Below are positions 51,731 to 59,083 of a DNA stretch of 64,000 nucleotides, in pieces. A program made the translations under genes and the position numbers. Positions within the stretch are counted from its first letter, which is position 1; each line of letters starts with the position of its first letter. Source of the stretch: Thiohalophilus sp046483665 (GTDB lineage: Bacteria; Pseudomonadota; Gammaproteobacteria; UBA6429; Thiohalophilaceae); assembly GCF_046483665.1 (NCBI RefSeq), contig NZ_JAWOCR010000011.1:1-64000 (forward strand), given 5' to 3'. The notes under the pieces were generated by a model that was given only the letters and a program-made list of their open reading frames with translations, was not told the DNA's origin and did no database searches.

Positions 51731-54700
51731 TCAGGCCGAGGCCAGTTTTGCCGCTTCGTCCACATCCACCGCAACCATGCGTGAAACACCCGGCTCGTGC
51801 ATGGTGACACCGGTCAGGTGGTTGGCAACTTCCATGGTTACTTTATTATGAGTGATGAAGATAAACTGTGTTCTGTCCGACATATGTTTCAACAGATCGC
51901 AGTAGCGGGTGACGTTGGCGTCGTCCAGCGGCGCATCAACCTCGTCGAGCATACAGAACGGCGCGGGATTCAGTTCGAAGATGGCGAACACCAGAGCCAC
52001 CGCGGTCAGGGCCTTTTCGCCACCGGACAGCAGGTGAATGGTGCTGTTGCGCTTGCCGGGCGGACGGGCCATGACCGTGACGCCGGTCTCGAGCAGATCC
52101 TCGCCGGTCATCTCCAGATAGGCGTGACCGCCGCCGAACAGGCGCGGGAAAAGATCCTTGAGCCCGCTGTTGACCTTGTCGTAGGTCTCCTTGAAACGGG
52201 TACGGGTCTCTTTGTCGATCTTGTGGATTGCATCTTCCAGAGTCTTGAGGGCCTGCACCAGATCCTCGTTCTGCGCGTCCAGGTATTGCTTGCGTTCTGA
52301 TTGCTGTTCGAATTCCTCGATCGCCGCCAGGTTGATCGGCCCCAGGCGCTGGATCTTGGCTTCCAGCTGTTCGACGTTTTCCTGCCACTGATTGGCTTCG
52401 GCCTCTTCGGGCATCTCCTGCATCAACTGCTGCAGTTCGAAACCTGACTCGGTGATCTGTTCTTCGAGCGTCTGACGACGAACCTTGAATTCCTGCTGGC
52501 TGATGCGGATCTGCTCCAGATTGCCCCGCACTTCCTGCACCTGCTGTTCGGCCGCGACGCGCTGTTCCTCCAGTTCGCGCATCTGATGCTCGATCGCTTC
52601 CATGGCCTGGCGCGCTTCGCTCAGCTCGGTTTCCACGGCCACGCGTTTGTCGAGTTTGTCGGCCAGTTCTTTGTTCATCTCCTCCAGCGGCGTTTCGCTT
52701 TCGGCCAGTGCCTTTTGCAGCTCTTCACGACGGGCAGAGAGCTGGGTAAGCTGGCTGTCCAGTCGCTCCAGGGCCTGACGGGTGGAGTTCAGTTCGGTGC
52801 GCTCTTTTTCGGCCCGCAGTTTGATCTCATGGGCCTCGCTGCGCACGCTCTGGGCCTGCTCGCGAGCCTGTTCCAGGGTATTGCGCAGTTCATCCCGCCG
52901 GCTGCTTAACTGTTCGCGCTGTTGCTCCAGACCGGACATGGTATCCAGCGCGGTTTGTAAACGGCCCCGGCACTCCTGCAGCTCCTGTTTATCGCGCTCG
53001 ATTTCAGCCTGCAGATCCTGCTGTTCTTTTTGCAACGCCTGCTGGCGGGCCCGGGCCTGCTCCAGCTGGTTCTGGCGCGCCTTAAGATCGGACTGCTGTT
53101 CGGCCTGGCGGCGACTGGCCTGGTTTAACTGGGCCTGGGCATCGTCCCGTTCCTGCTCCAGCTCACGCAGCCGCTCGCGATCGCCTTCCAGTTGTTCCTG
53201 CAGGGCTACCACGCGGCCATTCTCTTCCTGAATCTGGCTACTGAGTGCCTTGAGCTCCTGCTCGCGCTTGAGGATGCCGGTTTTCTGATCCTGCTCCTGG
53301 TCCTTGACCACCCGCAGCCAGTTGGCCCCCAGCCAGATCCCCTCGCGGGTCACCACCGATTCCTGGGCTGCGAGGCTGGCCCGCAGGGAAAGCGCCTCGG
53401 CCAGAGATTCGGCCGCATACACGCCACCCAGCAGGGCATCCAGTTTCCATGGCGCCGAGACCTTGTTCAGCAATGGCGTCCCGTTACCCGCGCCGGTTTC
53501 CGGACCCGGTGCCTGGGTATCGAACAGGGTCAGGGTCCCTTCCTGCAAACTGCCGAGTACTTCGGCCAGCGGATCGACGCCGGCCACGCAGACCGCTTCC
53601 AGATGCCCGCCGAGTACACATTCCACCGCCCGTTCCCAGCCGGCTTCGACTTCCATCTCTTCGGCCAGGCGTGGCGCGTCCTGCAATTGCTGACCGCTGA
53701 GCCAGTCGTTGACCGCCCCTTCGTCCTTGCCCAGCGCCGCCTGTTGCAGGGCCTCAAGCGAGGCGCTGCGACCGCGCAGATCCTGCAGACGGCTGCGGGC
53801 CTGATCGAGATCGGCGTTCAGCTGGTGGGTGGAATCGCGCAGCGCGGCGATCTGATCCTGTTTTTCAGTCAGCGCCTGCTGGGCCTGGTTGACCTGTTCG
53901 CCGGTCTGTTCCAGTTGCTGCTGTTGTTCACTGACTTCCTGCTGCACACGCTCCGGCGATTGCTGCTGCAAATCCTGCTCGGCCTTGTCCAGCCGTTGCT
54001 GCAACTGGGTCAGTTTCTGCTCCAGGTGCTGGATACGGGTACGCTCCACCTCGGCCTGGCGAGCCGGCTCGGCAGACTGCTGATTGAAGTCCTCCCAGGC
54101 CTGCTGCCATTCCTGCATCGCCTGCTCCGCGTCCTGCAGGGCCCCGCTGGCGGTCTGCTCGCGCTGTTCGGCGGCCTGCAGATCCGGTTCAATCGTTTTG
54201 AGCGCCGCTTCCAGTTCCTCGATCCGTTTGCGATCGGCCTCGACGTGGACCTGGGCGTCATTCCAGTCTTTTTCCAGCTGTTGCAGATCCTGGCTCTGCT
54301 GGGTACGGCGCTCCCTGGCGTGCTGGATGGACTGTTCCAGCCGGGCAATATCGGCCCCGATGCTGTAAAAACGGCTCTGGACTTCGTTGAATTTGTCACT
54401 GGCCTCGGTATGCAGGCCGCGCTGTTGCTCGATCTCGGTCTCGATATGGCGCTGTTTGGCCACGACCCCTTCCAGCGCGGTTTCCTGTTCGCGCAGCTGG
54501 TTATCGCTCTGACGAGCCTGCTCGTCGACGCCTTTCCAGCGCAAAGCCTGTAGCTGGGCCCGCAGCAGACGTTCTTCTTCCTTGAGGACCTTGTAGCGCT
54601 CGGCGGTTTTGGCCTGGCGTTGCAGTTTGGCGAGCTGCTTGTCCAGCTCCTCGCGCAGGTCGTTGAGCCGATCCAGATTCTCGCGGGTATGGCGAATGCG

Positions 54701-55246
54701 GTTTTCGGTCTCGCGGCGGCGCTCCTTGTATTTGGAGATACCGGCGGCTTCCTCCAGGAACACCCGCAGCTCCTCGGGTCTGGCCTCGATAATGCGCGAA
54801 ATGGTGCCCTGTTCGATAATCGCATAGCTGCGCGGCCCCAGCCCGGTGCCCAGGAAAATGTCGGTGATGTCCCGGCGACGGCAGCGAGTGCCATTGAGAT
54901 GATAGATTGACTGGCCGTCGCGGGTGACCGTGCGCTTGATGGAAATATCGCTGTAATTGGCGTACTGTCCGCCCAGGCTGCCATCGCTGTTATCAAACAC
55001 CAGCTCCACCGTGGCCTGGCCGACCGGCTTGCGTGAAGTGGAGCCGTTGAAAATGACATCGGCCATGGAGTCTCCACGCAAATGCTTGGCGGAAGACTCG
55101 CCCATCACCCAGCGCACTGCGTCGATAATGTTGGATTTACCACAGCCGTTGGGCCCCACCACCCCGACCAGCGAACTGGGCAGCGGGACAGTCGTCGGGT
55201 CGACGAAGGATTTGAAGCCGGAGAGTTTGAGTTTGGTCAGTCGCAT
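51731..55246 (-). CDS. smc: Chromosome segregation protein SMC
   Basis: The condensin ATPase of 1171 residues. The N-terminal head starts MRLTKLKLSGFKSFVDPTTV and has Walker A GPNGCGKSN at 31-39. Two long coiled coils, rich in glutamine and glutamate, flank a hinge around residues 520-640. The C-terminal head has the ABC signature LLSGGEKALTAVAL and Walker B PFCMLDEVDAPLDDANV. An open frame continues 92 codons upstream, but MRLTKLKL is the family start. With ScpA and ScpB at 28.6-30.3 kb, the complete complex is present. Confidence 0.97.
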   Translation of the reverse strand: MRLTKLKLSGFKSFVDPTTVPLPSSLVGVVGPNGCGKSNIIDAVRWVMGESSAKHLRGDSMADVIFNGSTSRKPVGQATVELVFDNSDGSLGGQYANYSDISIKRTVTRDGQSIYHLNGTRCRRRDITDIFLGTGLGPRSYAIIEQGTISRIIEARPEELRVFLEEAAGISKYKERRRETENRIRHTRENLDRLNDLREELDKQLAKLQRQAKTAERYKVLKEEERLLRAQLQALRWKGVDEQARQSDNQLREQETALEGVVAKQRHIETEIEQQRGLHTEASDKFNEVQSRFYSIGADIARLEQSIQHARERRTQQSQDLQQLEKDWNDAQVHVEADRKRIEELEAALKTIEPDLQAAEQREQTASGALQDAEQAMQEWQQAWEDFNQQSAEPARQAEVERTRIQHLEQKLTQLQQRLDKAEQDLQQQSPERVQQEVSEQQQQLEQTGEQVNQAQQALTEKQDQIAALRDSTHQLNADLDQARSRLQDLRGRSASLEALQQAALGKDEGAVNDWLSGQQLQDAPRLAEEMEVEAGWERAVECVLGGHLEAVCVAGVDPLAEVLGSLQEGTLTLFDTQAPGPETGAGNGTPLLNKVSAPWKLDALLGGVYAAESLAEALSLRASLAAQESVVTREGIWLGANWLRVVKDQEQDQKTGILKREQELKALSSQIQEENGRVVALQEQLEGDRERLRELEQERDDAQAQLNQASRRQAEQQSDLKARQNQLEQARARQQALQKEQQDLQAEIERDKQELQECRGRLQTALDTMSGLEQQREQLSSRRDELRNTLEQAREQAQSVRSEAHEIKLRAEKERTELNSTRQALERLDSQLTQLSARREELQKALAESETPLEEMNKELADKLDKRVAVETELSEARQAMEAIEHQMRELEEQRVAAEQQVQEVRGNLEQIRISQQEFKVRRQTLEEQITESGFELQQLMQEMPEEAEANQWQENVEQLEAKIQRLGPINLAAIEEFEQQSERKQYLDAQNEDLVQALKTLEDAIHKIDKETRTRFKETYDKVNSGLKDLFPRLFGGGHAYLEMTGEDLLETGVTVMARPPGKRNSTIHLLSGGEKALTAVALVFAIFELNPAPFCMLDEVDAPLDDANVTRYCDLLKHMSDRTQFIFITHNKVTMEVANHLTGVTMHEPGVSRMVAVDVDEAAKLASA

Positions 55247-55295
55247 CGGGGAAAGATACAGTACCCTCATATAAAGAGGCAAGATTGACAAATTC

Positions 55296-55318
55296 GCAAA
55301 ACCGACGCCCGGTTTTGC
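55296..55318. promoter_or_regulatory. Dyad upstream of smc
   Basis: GCAAAACCG-acgcc-CGGTTTTGC is a perfect 9-bp inverted repeat 50-72 nt before the smc start codon. It could be an operator, since no T-run makes it a terminator. There is no direct evidence for a regulator. Confidence 0.35.
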
Positions 55319-55382
55319 CATCGTGCATACCCCGGATAGTTTCAACGCAGAGGGGCTAAAGGATATCAATGCTTTACTGAAC

Positions 55383-55556
55383 AGGGACGAGGGACGAGGG
55401 ACGAGTAAAGAGGAAGACAAACCTCGAGGGTTTGGCAGGAGCGGCTGCGCCGCGATAGATATTTCGAGCCCGCACACAATCGTCGCGCCAAAGGCGCGCC
55501 CACAATGTCTGATCTTGAGCATTTTTCCTCGTCACTCGTCCCTTGTACCTCGCCCC
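55383..55556. repeat. Nested repeats: GACGAGG heptamers around a REP-like dyad
   Basis: Outer arms are AGGGACG-AGGGACG-AGGGACGAG (55383-55405) and the complementary CCTCGTCACTCGTCCCTTG (from 55527 to 55556). The interior 55434-55504 is a REP-like dyad (GGCAGGAGCGGCTGCGCC and TCGCGCCAAAGGCGCGCCC). The layout matches 17524-17758. The gap 55247-55612 contains no gene apart from the smc dyad and the queF hairpin. Confidence 0.8.
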
Positions 55557-55558
55557 TG

Positions 55559-55598
55559 CCCTACCCTTGCCCGGCTTGTCAGCCGGGCAAGGGTAGGG
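55559..55598 (+). promoter_or_regulatory. Perfect 18-bp hairpin just upstream of queF
   Basis: CTACCCTTGCCCGGCT, a TGTC loop and the exact complement, with two more pairs at the base. It ends 15 nt before the queF ATG. No T-run follows. It could be a leader structure or a terminator for readthrough from upstream. It does not look like a preQ1 riboswitch. Confidence 0.6.
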
Positions 55599-55612
55599 TA
55601 TGGTTTCGCGCC

Positions 55613-56002
55613 ATGCCCAGTCAGCCCAGCAAAACCCTCGAAACCTTCGACAATCCGATGCCGGAACGGGATTACACCATCCGCATCGAGGTCCCGGAGT
55701 TTACCTGTCTGTGTCCCAAGACCGGCCAGCCGGACTTCGCCACGCTCTATCTGGAGTATGTGCCCGAGGCCAAATGCGTCGAGCTCAAGTCGTTGAAAAT
55801 GTATGTCTGGGCCTATCGCGACGAGGGCGCCTTTCACGAGAAAGTCACCAATACCATTCTCGATGATCTGGTGAAGGCCACCGGGCCGCGCTTCATGCGC
55901 CTGACCGCGAAATTCAATGTGCGCGGCGGCATCTACACCTCCGTCGTCGCCGAACACCGCCAGAGCGGCTGGCAAGCCCCCGAAGCCGTCACGTTACCGT
56001 GA
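55613..56002 (+). CDS. queF: NADPH-dependent 7-cyano-7-deazaguanine reductase
   Basis: QueF reduces preQ0 to preQ1 in queuosine synthesis. The 129-residue protein is the short, unimodular type found in Bacillus. It has the nucleophile C34 and acid D41 in TCLCPKTGQPDFA, and the QueF motif with E57 in VELKSLKMYVWAYRD, followed by FHEKVTN. A longer open frame begins in the upstream repeat at 55505 but encodes no family sequence. In the genus Pseudomonas and in E. coli the long QueF is usual, so the short form here is a taxonomic hint. Confidence 0.94.
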   Translation: MPSQPSKTLETFDNPMPERDYTIRIEVPEFTCLCPKTGQPDFATLYLEYVPEAKCVELKSLKMYVWAYRDEGAFHEKVTNTILDDLVKATGPRFMRLTAKFNVRGGIYTSVVAEHRQSGWQAPEAVTLP

Positions 56003-56006
56003 CGGC
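55985..56006 (+). terminator. Hairpin overlapping the queF stop codon
   Basis: GCCGTCACG-ttac-CGTGACGGC is a perfect 9-bp stem which includes the queF TGA. There is no T-run, so it is a weak terminator or a stability element at best. Confidence 0.35.
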
Positions 56007-56007
56007 A

Positions 56008-56037
56008 GGGCCGAGGGACGAGTAACGAGGTCCGAGG
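56008..56037. repeat. GACGAGT heptamer repeat abutting a start codon
   Basis: GGGCCGAGGGACGAGTAACG and GAGGTCCGAGG run up to one base before the ATG of the kinase gene. The GAGG words would have to serve as its ribosome binding site. Confidence 0.75.
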
Positions 56038-56038
56038 C

Positions 56039-57349
56039 ATGACTGCTTCACATTCCGACAACCATCTCACCGCGCTGTACGTAGGGATTGATCTGGGGAC
56101 TGCCGGTTGCCGGGCGACGGCGATCAATGCGGATGCCACGATTCTCTCCATGGCCAGCACTGACCTCCCTCCTGCCCTGATCGACGGCAATGCCCGCTAT
56201 CAGGATCCTCTGCTCTGGTGGCAGGCAGTGGAGCGGGTCCTGGATGAACTGTTTGAACAGGTCGATGCCGCGCAGGTAAAGCGTATCGCCGTAGACGGGA
56301 CCTCGGGATCGGTACTGGTAACCAATGCCGCCGGCGAACCGCTGCGCGAGGCGTTGTTGTATAACGATCAACGCGATCCGGTTTATGTTGAACATCTCAA
56401 GGCGATGGCGCCGCCGGACAATCCGGTACTCAGTCCCAGCTCCGGACTGGTCAAGCTGTTGTGGCTGAGTATGCACGTCGATCAAAGTCTTCTCGCCCAC
56501 TATCTGCATCAGGCCGACTGGATTGCCGGCAAACTGACCGATCGTTATGGCATCAGTGATCTCAACAACTGCATGAAAACCGGTTTTAATGCCGAACACC
56601 ACACCTGGCCGCGCTGGATGGATACGCTGCCGCTGGACCACGCCTGGTTGCCCGATGTGCAGCAACCCGGCGAAGTCGTCGGCCCGATCAGTGAACACAT
56701 GGCCCGACGTTTCAACCTGCCTGCGGAGACCCTGATCGTCAGCGGTACAACCGACAGCACCGCCTCGTTTATCGCCACCGGCGCCAGTGAACCGGGCGAG
56801 GCGGTCACGGTGCTGGGCTCGACCCTGGTACTGAAGGTACTGGGGCCCTCGCCGATCCTCTCCGCCCGGTACGGCGTCTACAGCCAACCCCTCGGGGATC
56901 TGTGGCTGGTGGGCGGCGCTTCCAGCAGCGGCGGCGCGGTACTGAAACAACATTTCAGTGATGAACAGCTGCAGGCAATGACGCCGCAGCTCGATCCCGA
57001 ACAGCCGACCGGGCTCCAGTACTATCCACTACCCGCGCAGGGCGAGCGTTTCCCCATCAACGACCCGCACCTGAGCCCGCAACTGGAACCCCGCCCTGAG
57101 GACGACGTCATGTTTTTTCAGGGTCTGCTCGAAGGGATGGCACGAATCGAGAAACAGGGCTACGAACGACTGGCCGAACTGGGTGCGCCCTTCCCGAGAC
57201 GCATCCTCAGCGCCGGCGGCGGCAGCGTCAACGACGCCTGGACGCAGATACGCCAGAGCCTGCTGGGCATCCCGGTGGAAACCGCCCCCAACACCGAAGC
57301 GGCCTACGGCAGCGCCCTCATCGCCCTGCGCTCTGAAAAACTGCGCTAA
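56039..57349 (+). CDS. FGGY-family carbohydrate kinase, D-ribulose-kinase-like
   Basis: The 436-residue sugar kinase has the ATPase phosphate-1 motif YVGIDLGTAGCRATAIN, VDGTSGSVLVTNAAGEPLREALLYNDQRD, SGTTDSTASFIATGA and the adenosine block RILSAGGGSVNDAWTQIRQ. It is shorter than xylulokinases (about 490). The YND and DGTSGS words resemble those of the D-ribulose kinases of cyanobacteria and plants. Substrate is inferred from this likeness. The upstream heptamer repeat supplies the only possible ribosome site. Its stop codon touches the inverted repeat at 57.4 kb. Confidence 0.82.
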   Translation: MTASHSDNHLTALYVGIDLGTAGCRATAINADATILSMASTDLPPALIDGNARYQDPLLWWQAVERVLDELFEQVDAAQVKRIAVDGTSGSVLVTNAAGEPLREALLYNDQRDPVYVEHLKAMAPPDNPVLSPSSGLVKLLWLSMHVDQSLLAHYLHQADWIAGKLTDRYGISDLNNCMKTGFNAEHHTWPRWMDTLPLDHAWLPDVQQPGEVVGPISEHMARRFNLPAETLIVSGTTDSTASFIATGASEPGEAVTVLGSTLVLKVLGPSPILSARYGVYSQPLGDLWLVGGASSSGGAVLKQHFSDEQLQAMTPQLDPEQPTGLQYYPLPAQGERFPINDPHLSPQLEPRPEDDVMFFQGLLEGMARIEKQGYERLAELGAPFPRRILSAGGGSVNDAWTQIRQSLLGIPVETAPNTEAAYGSALIALRSEKLR

Positions 57350-57554
57350 CCACCAAGACACGAAGACACCAAGTAGAATAATTATGACTTTTTGTCCGTC
57401 AGTCTGGCCAATGCGAGCGCATTGACTTACATGCACGGCAATAGACAGCAGCGATATGATTATTTCGGTATATTTGACGTCTTATTCCCACTATCAAGAA
57501 AAGTGGCAATCGAAATTAAAATTTTTGCTTGGTGTCTTCGTGTCTTGGTGGTGA
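57348..57554. repeat. Inverted-repeat element between the kinase gene and cysZ
   Basis: The left arm ACCACCAAGACACGAAGACA (from 57349 to 57376) pairs with the right arm 57527-57554, ending GTCTTGGTGGTGA. The core of about 150 bp is unrelated to that of the element at 50.6 kb, although the arms differ by only a few bases. The arm begins in the stop codon of the kinase gene. Confidence 0.92.
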
Positions 57555-57578
57555 AGCTCTTCTCTCTCAGGAGGCTAT

Positions 57579-58295
57579 ATGATCAGTAATCCGGTTACCG
57601 GCGCCAGTTATCTGTTACGCGGTTTGAGCCTGATTGGCGAGCCTGGCGTGAAGCGCCATGTTGTGATTCCCCTGATAATCAACATTCTGATCTTTGCTGG
57701 TCTGATCTGGCTGCTGGCTGCACAGTTCGAGGTGTTGCTGGAGTGGCTGATGCCAACATTGCCTGACTGGCTGGCCTGGCTGGATAGCCTGCTCTGGTTT
57801 ATTTTTGCAATCACCACCGGCATCGCCGTGTTCTTCAGTTTTACCATTCTGGCCAATCTGGTCAGCGCACCATTTAACAGCTTTCTGTCCGCAGCAGTAG
57901 AAAAAAACCTGACCGGCCGCTCGCCCATCAGCGAAGTGGGATTCATGGAGGAGCTGGTCAAGGCCATCAGTGGTGAGATAAAAAAAATGTTGCTGTTTGC
58001 GTTGATAGCGCTGGCTCTGCTGATCATCACACTGATTCCCGGCATTAACCTGATTGCGCCGGTATTGTGGATCATCTTCAGTGCCTGGATGTTAAGTATT
58101 GAGTATCTGGATTATCCGCTGGGCAATCAGGGACGCAGCTTCCCGGAGATTCGCCGGGCCATCCAACAGAAACGCCTGTTGTCTCTGGGCTTTGGTGGCG
58201 CGGTGATGATAGCCACCCTTATCCCTGTATTCAATTTTATGGTCATGCCGGTTGCCGTGGCCGGTGCCACAGCAATGCGTGTTGAACAGTTTTAA
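57579..58295 (+). CDS. cysZ: Sulfate transport protein CysZ / EI24 family
   Basis: A 238-residue integral membrane protein with about four to six hydrophobic segments. It starts with NPVTGASYLLRGLSLIGEPGVKRHVVIPL, the CysZ signature, and has PFNSFLSAAVEKNLTG and YLDYPLGNQGRSFPEIRRAI. E. coli CysZ imports sulfate and is adjacent to zipA-ligA, so its presence 6 kb from zipA supports the call. Start with an AGGAGG ribosome site 7 nt upstream. The short gap to 58352 has nothing else. Confidence 0.9.
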   Translation: MISNPVTGASYLLRGLSLIGEPGVKRHVVIPLIINILIFAGLIWLLAAQFEVLLEWLMPTLPDWLAWLDSLLWFIFAITTGIAVFFSFTILANLVSAPFNSFLSAAVEKNLTGRSPISEVGFMEELVKAISGEIKKMLLFALIALALLIITLIPGINLIAPVLWIIFSAWMLSIEYLDYPLGNQGRSFPEIRRAIQQKRLLSLGFGGAVMIATLIPVFNFMVMPVAVAGATAMRVEQF

Positions 58296-58351
58296 CAAGC
58301 AGACAAGAATATAAGATATTTGCAAAATACGATCTTATTCAACTCATATGC

Positions 58352-58720
58352 TTATTGTACTTCGTTCGGCAGCTCTTCGGGATCGATTCGGATTTCGCTG
58401 TTTTCAATTTTCGAATAGACATCCTCGTCCACCAGTGATCGCTTATTCAAGGTCACGGTATCGCCTTTTTTGATCATTGTACTGGTGAGGGACTGGTGAA
58501 TGCGCTTTTCTTCGGCATCGTGAAAGTCAACAGTAACCAGAGTATAGTAGGATTCCTCGCAGCTATTGCGAATGCGCGCCGACCATTCGAGCCAGACCTG
58601 GTTATAGCTGGGTTCGGCCGATTCAATCTGGTGTTCCACGGCTTCCAGGCAATCGTCAGCCTGGGTCTGGCTGGTAAAAACCAGCAAAAAGACGGTGACA
58701 GGAAACAGTTTGATTTTCAT
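58352..58720 (-). CDS. Small secreted protein of unknown function
   Basis: The 122-residue protein has a signal peptide (about 1-20, ending SQTQADDC) and a compact mature domain with four regions of predicted beta-strand (VWLEWSARIRNSC, ESYYTLVTVDFHDAEEK, HQSLTSTMIKKGDTVTL, ENSEIRID). The order is reminiscent of FxLYD or other small beta-sandwich domains. Three cysteines (the first right after the signal) could give a disulfide or lipid anchor. It starts 5 nt after a GGAG site; the frame continues upstream but is not supported. Confidence 0.7.
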   Translation of the reverse strand: MKIKLFPVTVFLLVFTSQTQADDCLEAVEHQIESAEPSYNQVWLEWSARIRNSCEESYYTLVTVDFHDAEEKRIHQSLTSTMIKKGDTVTLNKRSLVDEDVYSKIENSEIRIDPEELPNEVQ

Positions 58721-58748
58721 TACAACTCCATGTTGACTGGTCATTAAT

Positions 58749-58764
58749 CGGCAAGTGTTTTGCA
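58749..58764 (+). promoter_or_regulatory. Weak sigma-54-like promoter before the sensor kinase
   Basis: CGGCAAGTGTTTTGCA has 10 nt between GG and GC and a perfect -12 TTGCA, but the -24 half differs at two positions. It lies about 320 nt before the kinase start. The remainder of 58721-59083 holds no gene I can support. Confidence 0.3.
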
Positions 58765-59083
58765 GTGGATGTTAAGCTGTTCTTTACACGCAAAAACTGC
58801 CCGGCTCATTTTTGTTCAATCTGTATCAGGGCAAATCCTGTGCCAGCGGGCTTCTCTTTGACCCGGTCTATGACGAATCAGTCGTATATTCAGTTCAATA
58901 GCAACAGAATAACGCCAGATCAAAGAGTTAACTCTGCTTCACGCTACGAGGCGCGGCATACACGGCTCAGCATGTTAAACTGATGCGGTTCAATCAGTCC
59001 TAAGGTCATAACTGAAACGTGTGCTTCTACCAGGATCGCGGCGCGCATGTGTCAGAATGACTCACAATCCAAAGAGGGGTTCT

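Noticed and set aside
53192..54553. Plus-strand open frame of 453 codons opposite smc
   Set aside because: Leucine- and glutamine-rich complement of the SMC coiled coil, an expected artefact.
55527..55612. preQ1 riboswitch in front of queF
   Set aside because: No preQ1-I or preQ1-II pattern is visible; the long perfect hairpin and the repeat words account for the sequence.
58765..58983. 72-codon plus-strand open frame between the secreted protein and the kinase
   Set aside because: GTG start with no ribosome site, composition unlike neighbouring genes, no motif.
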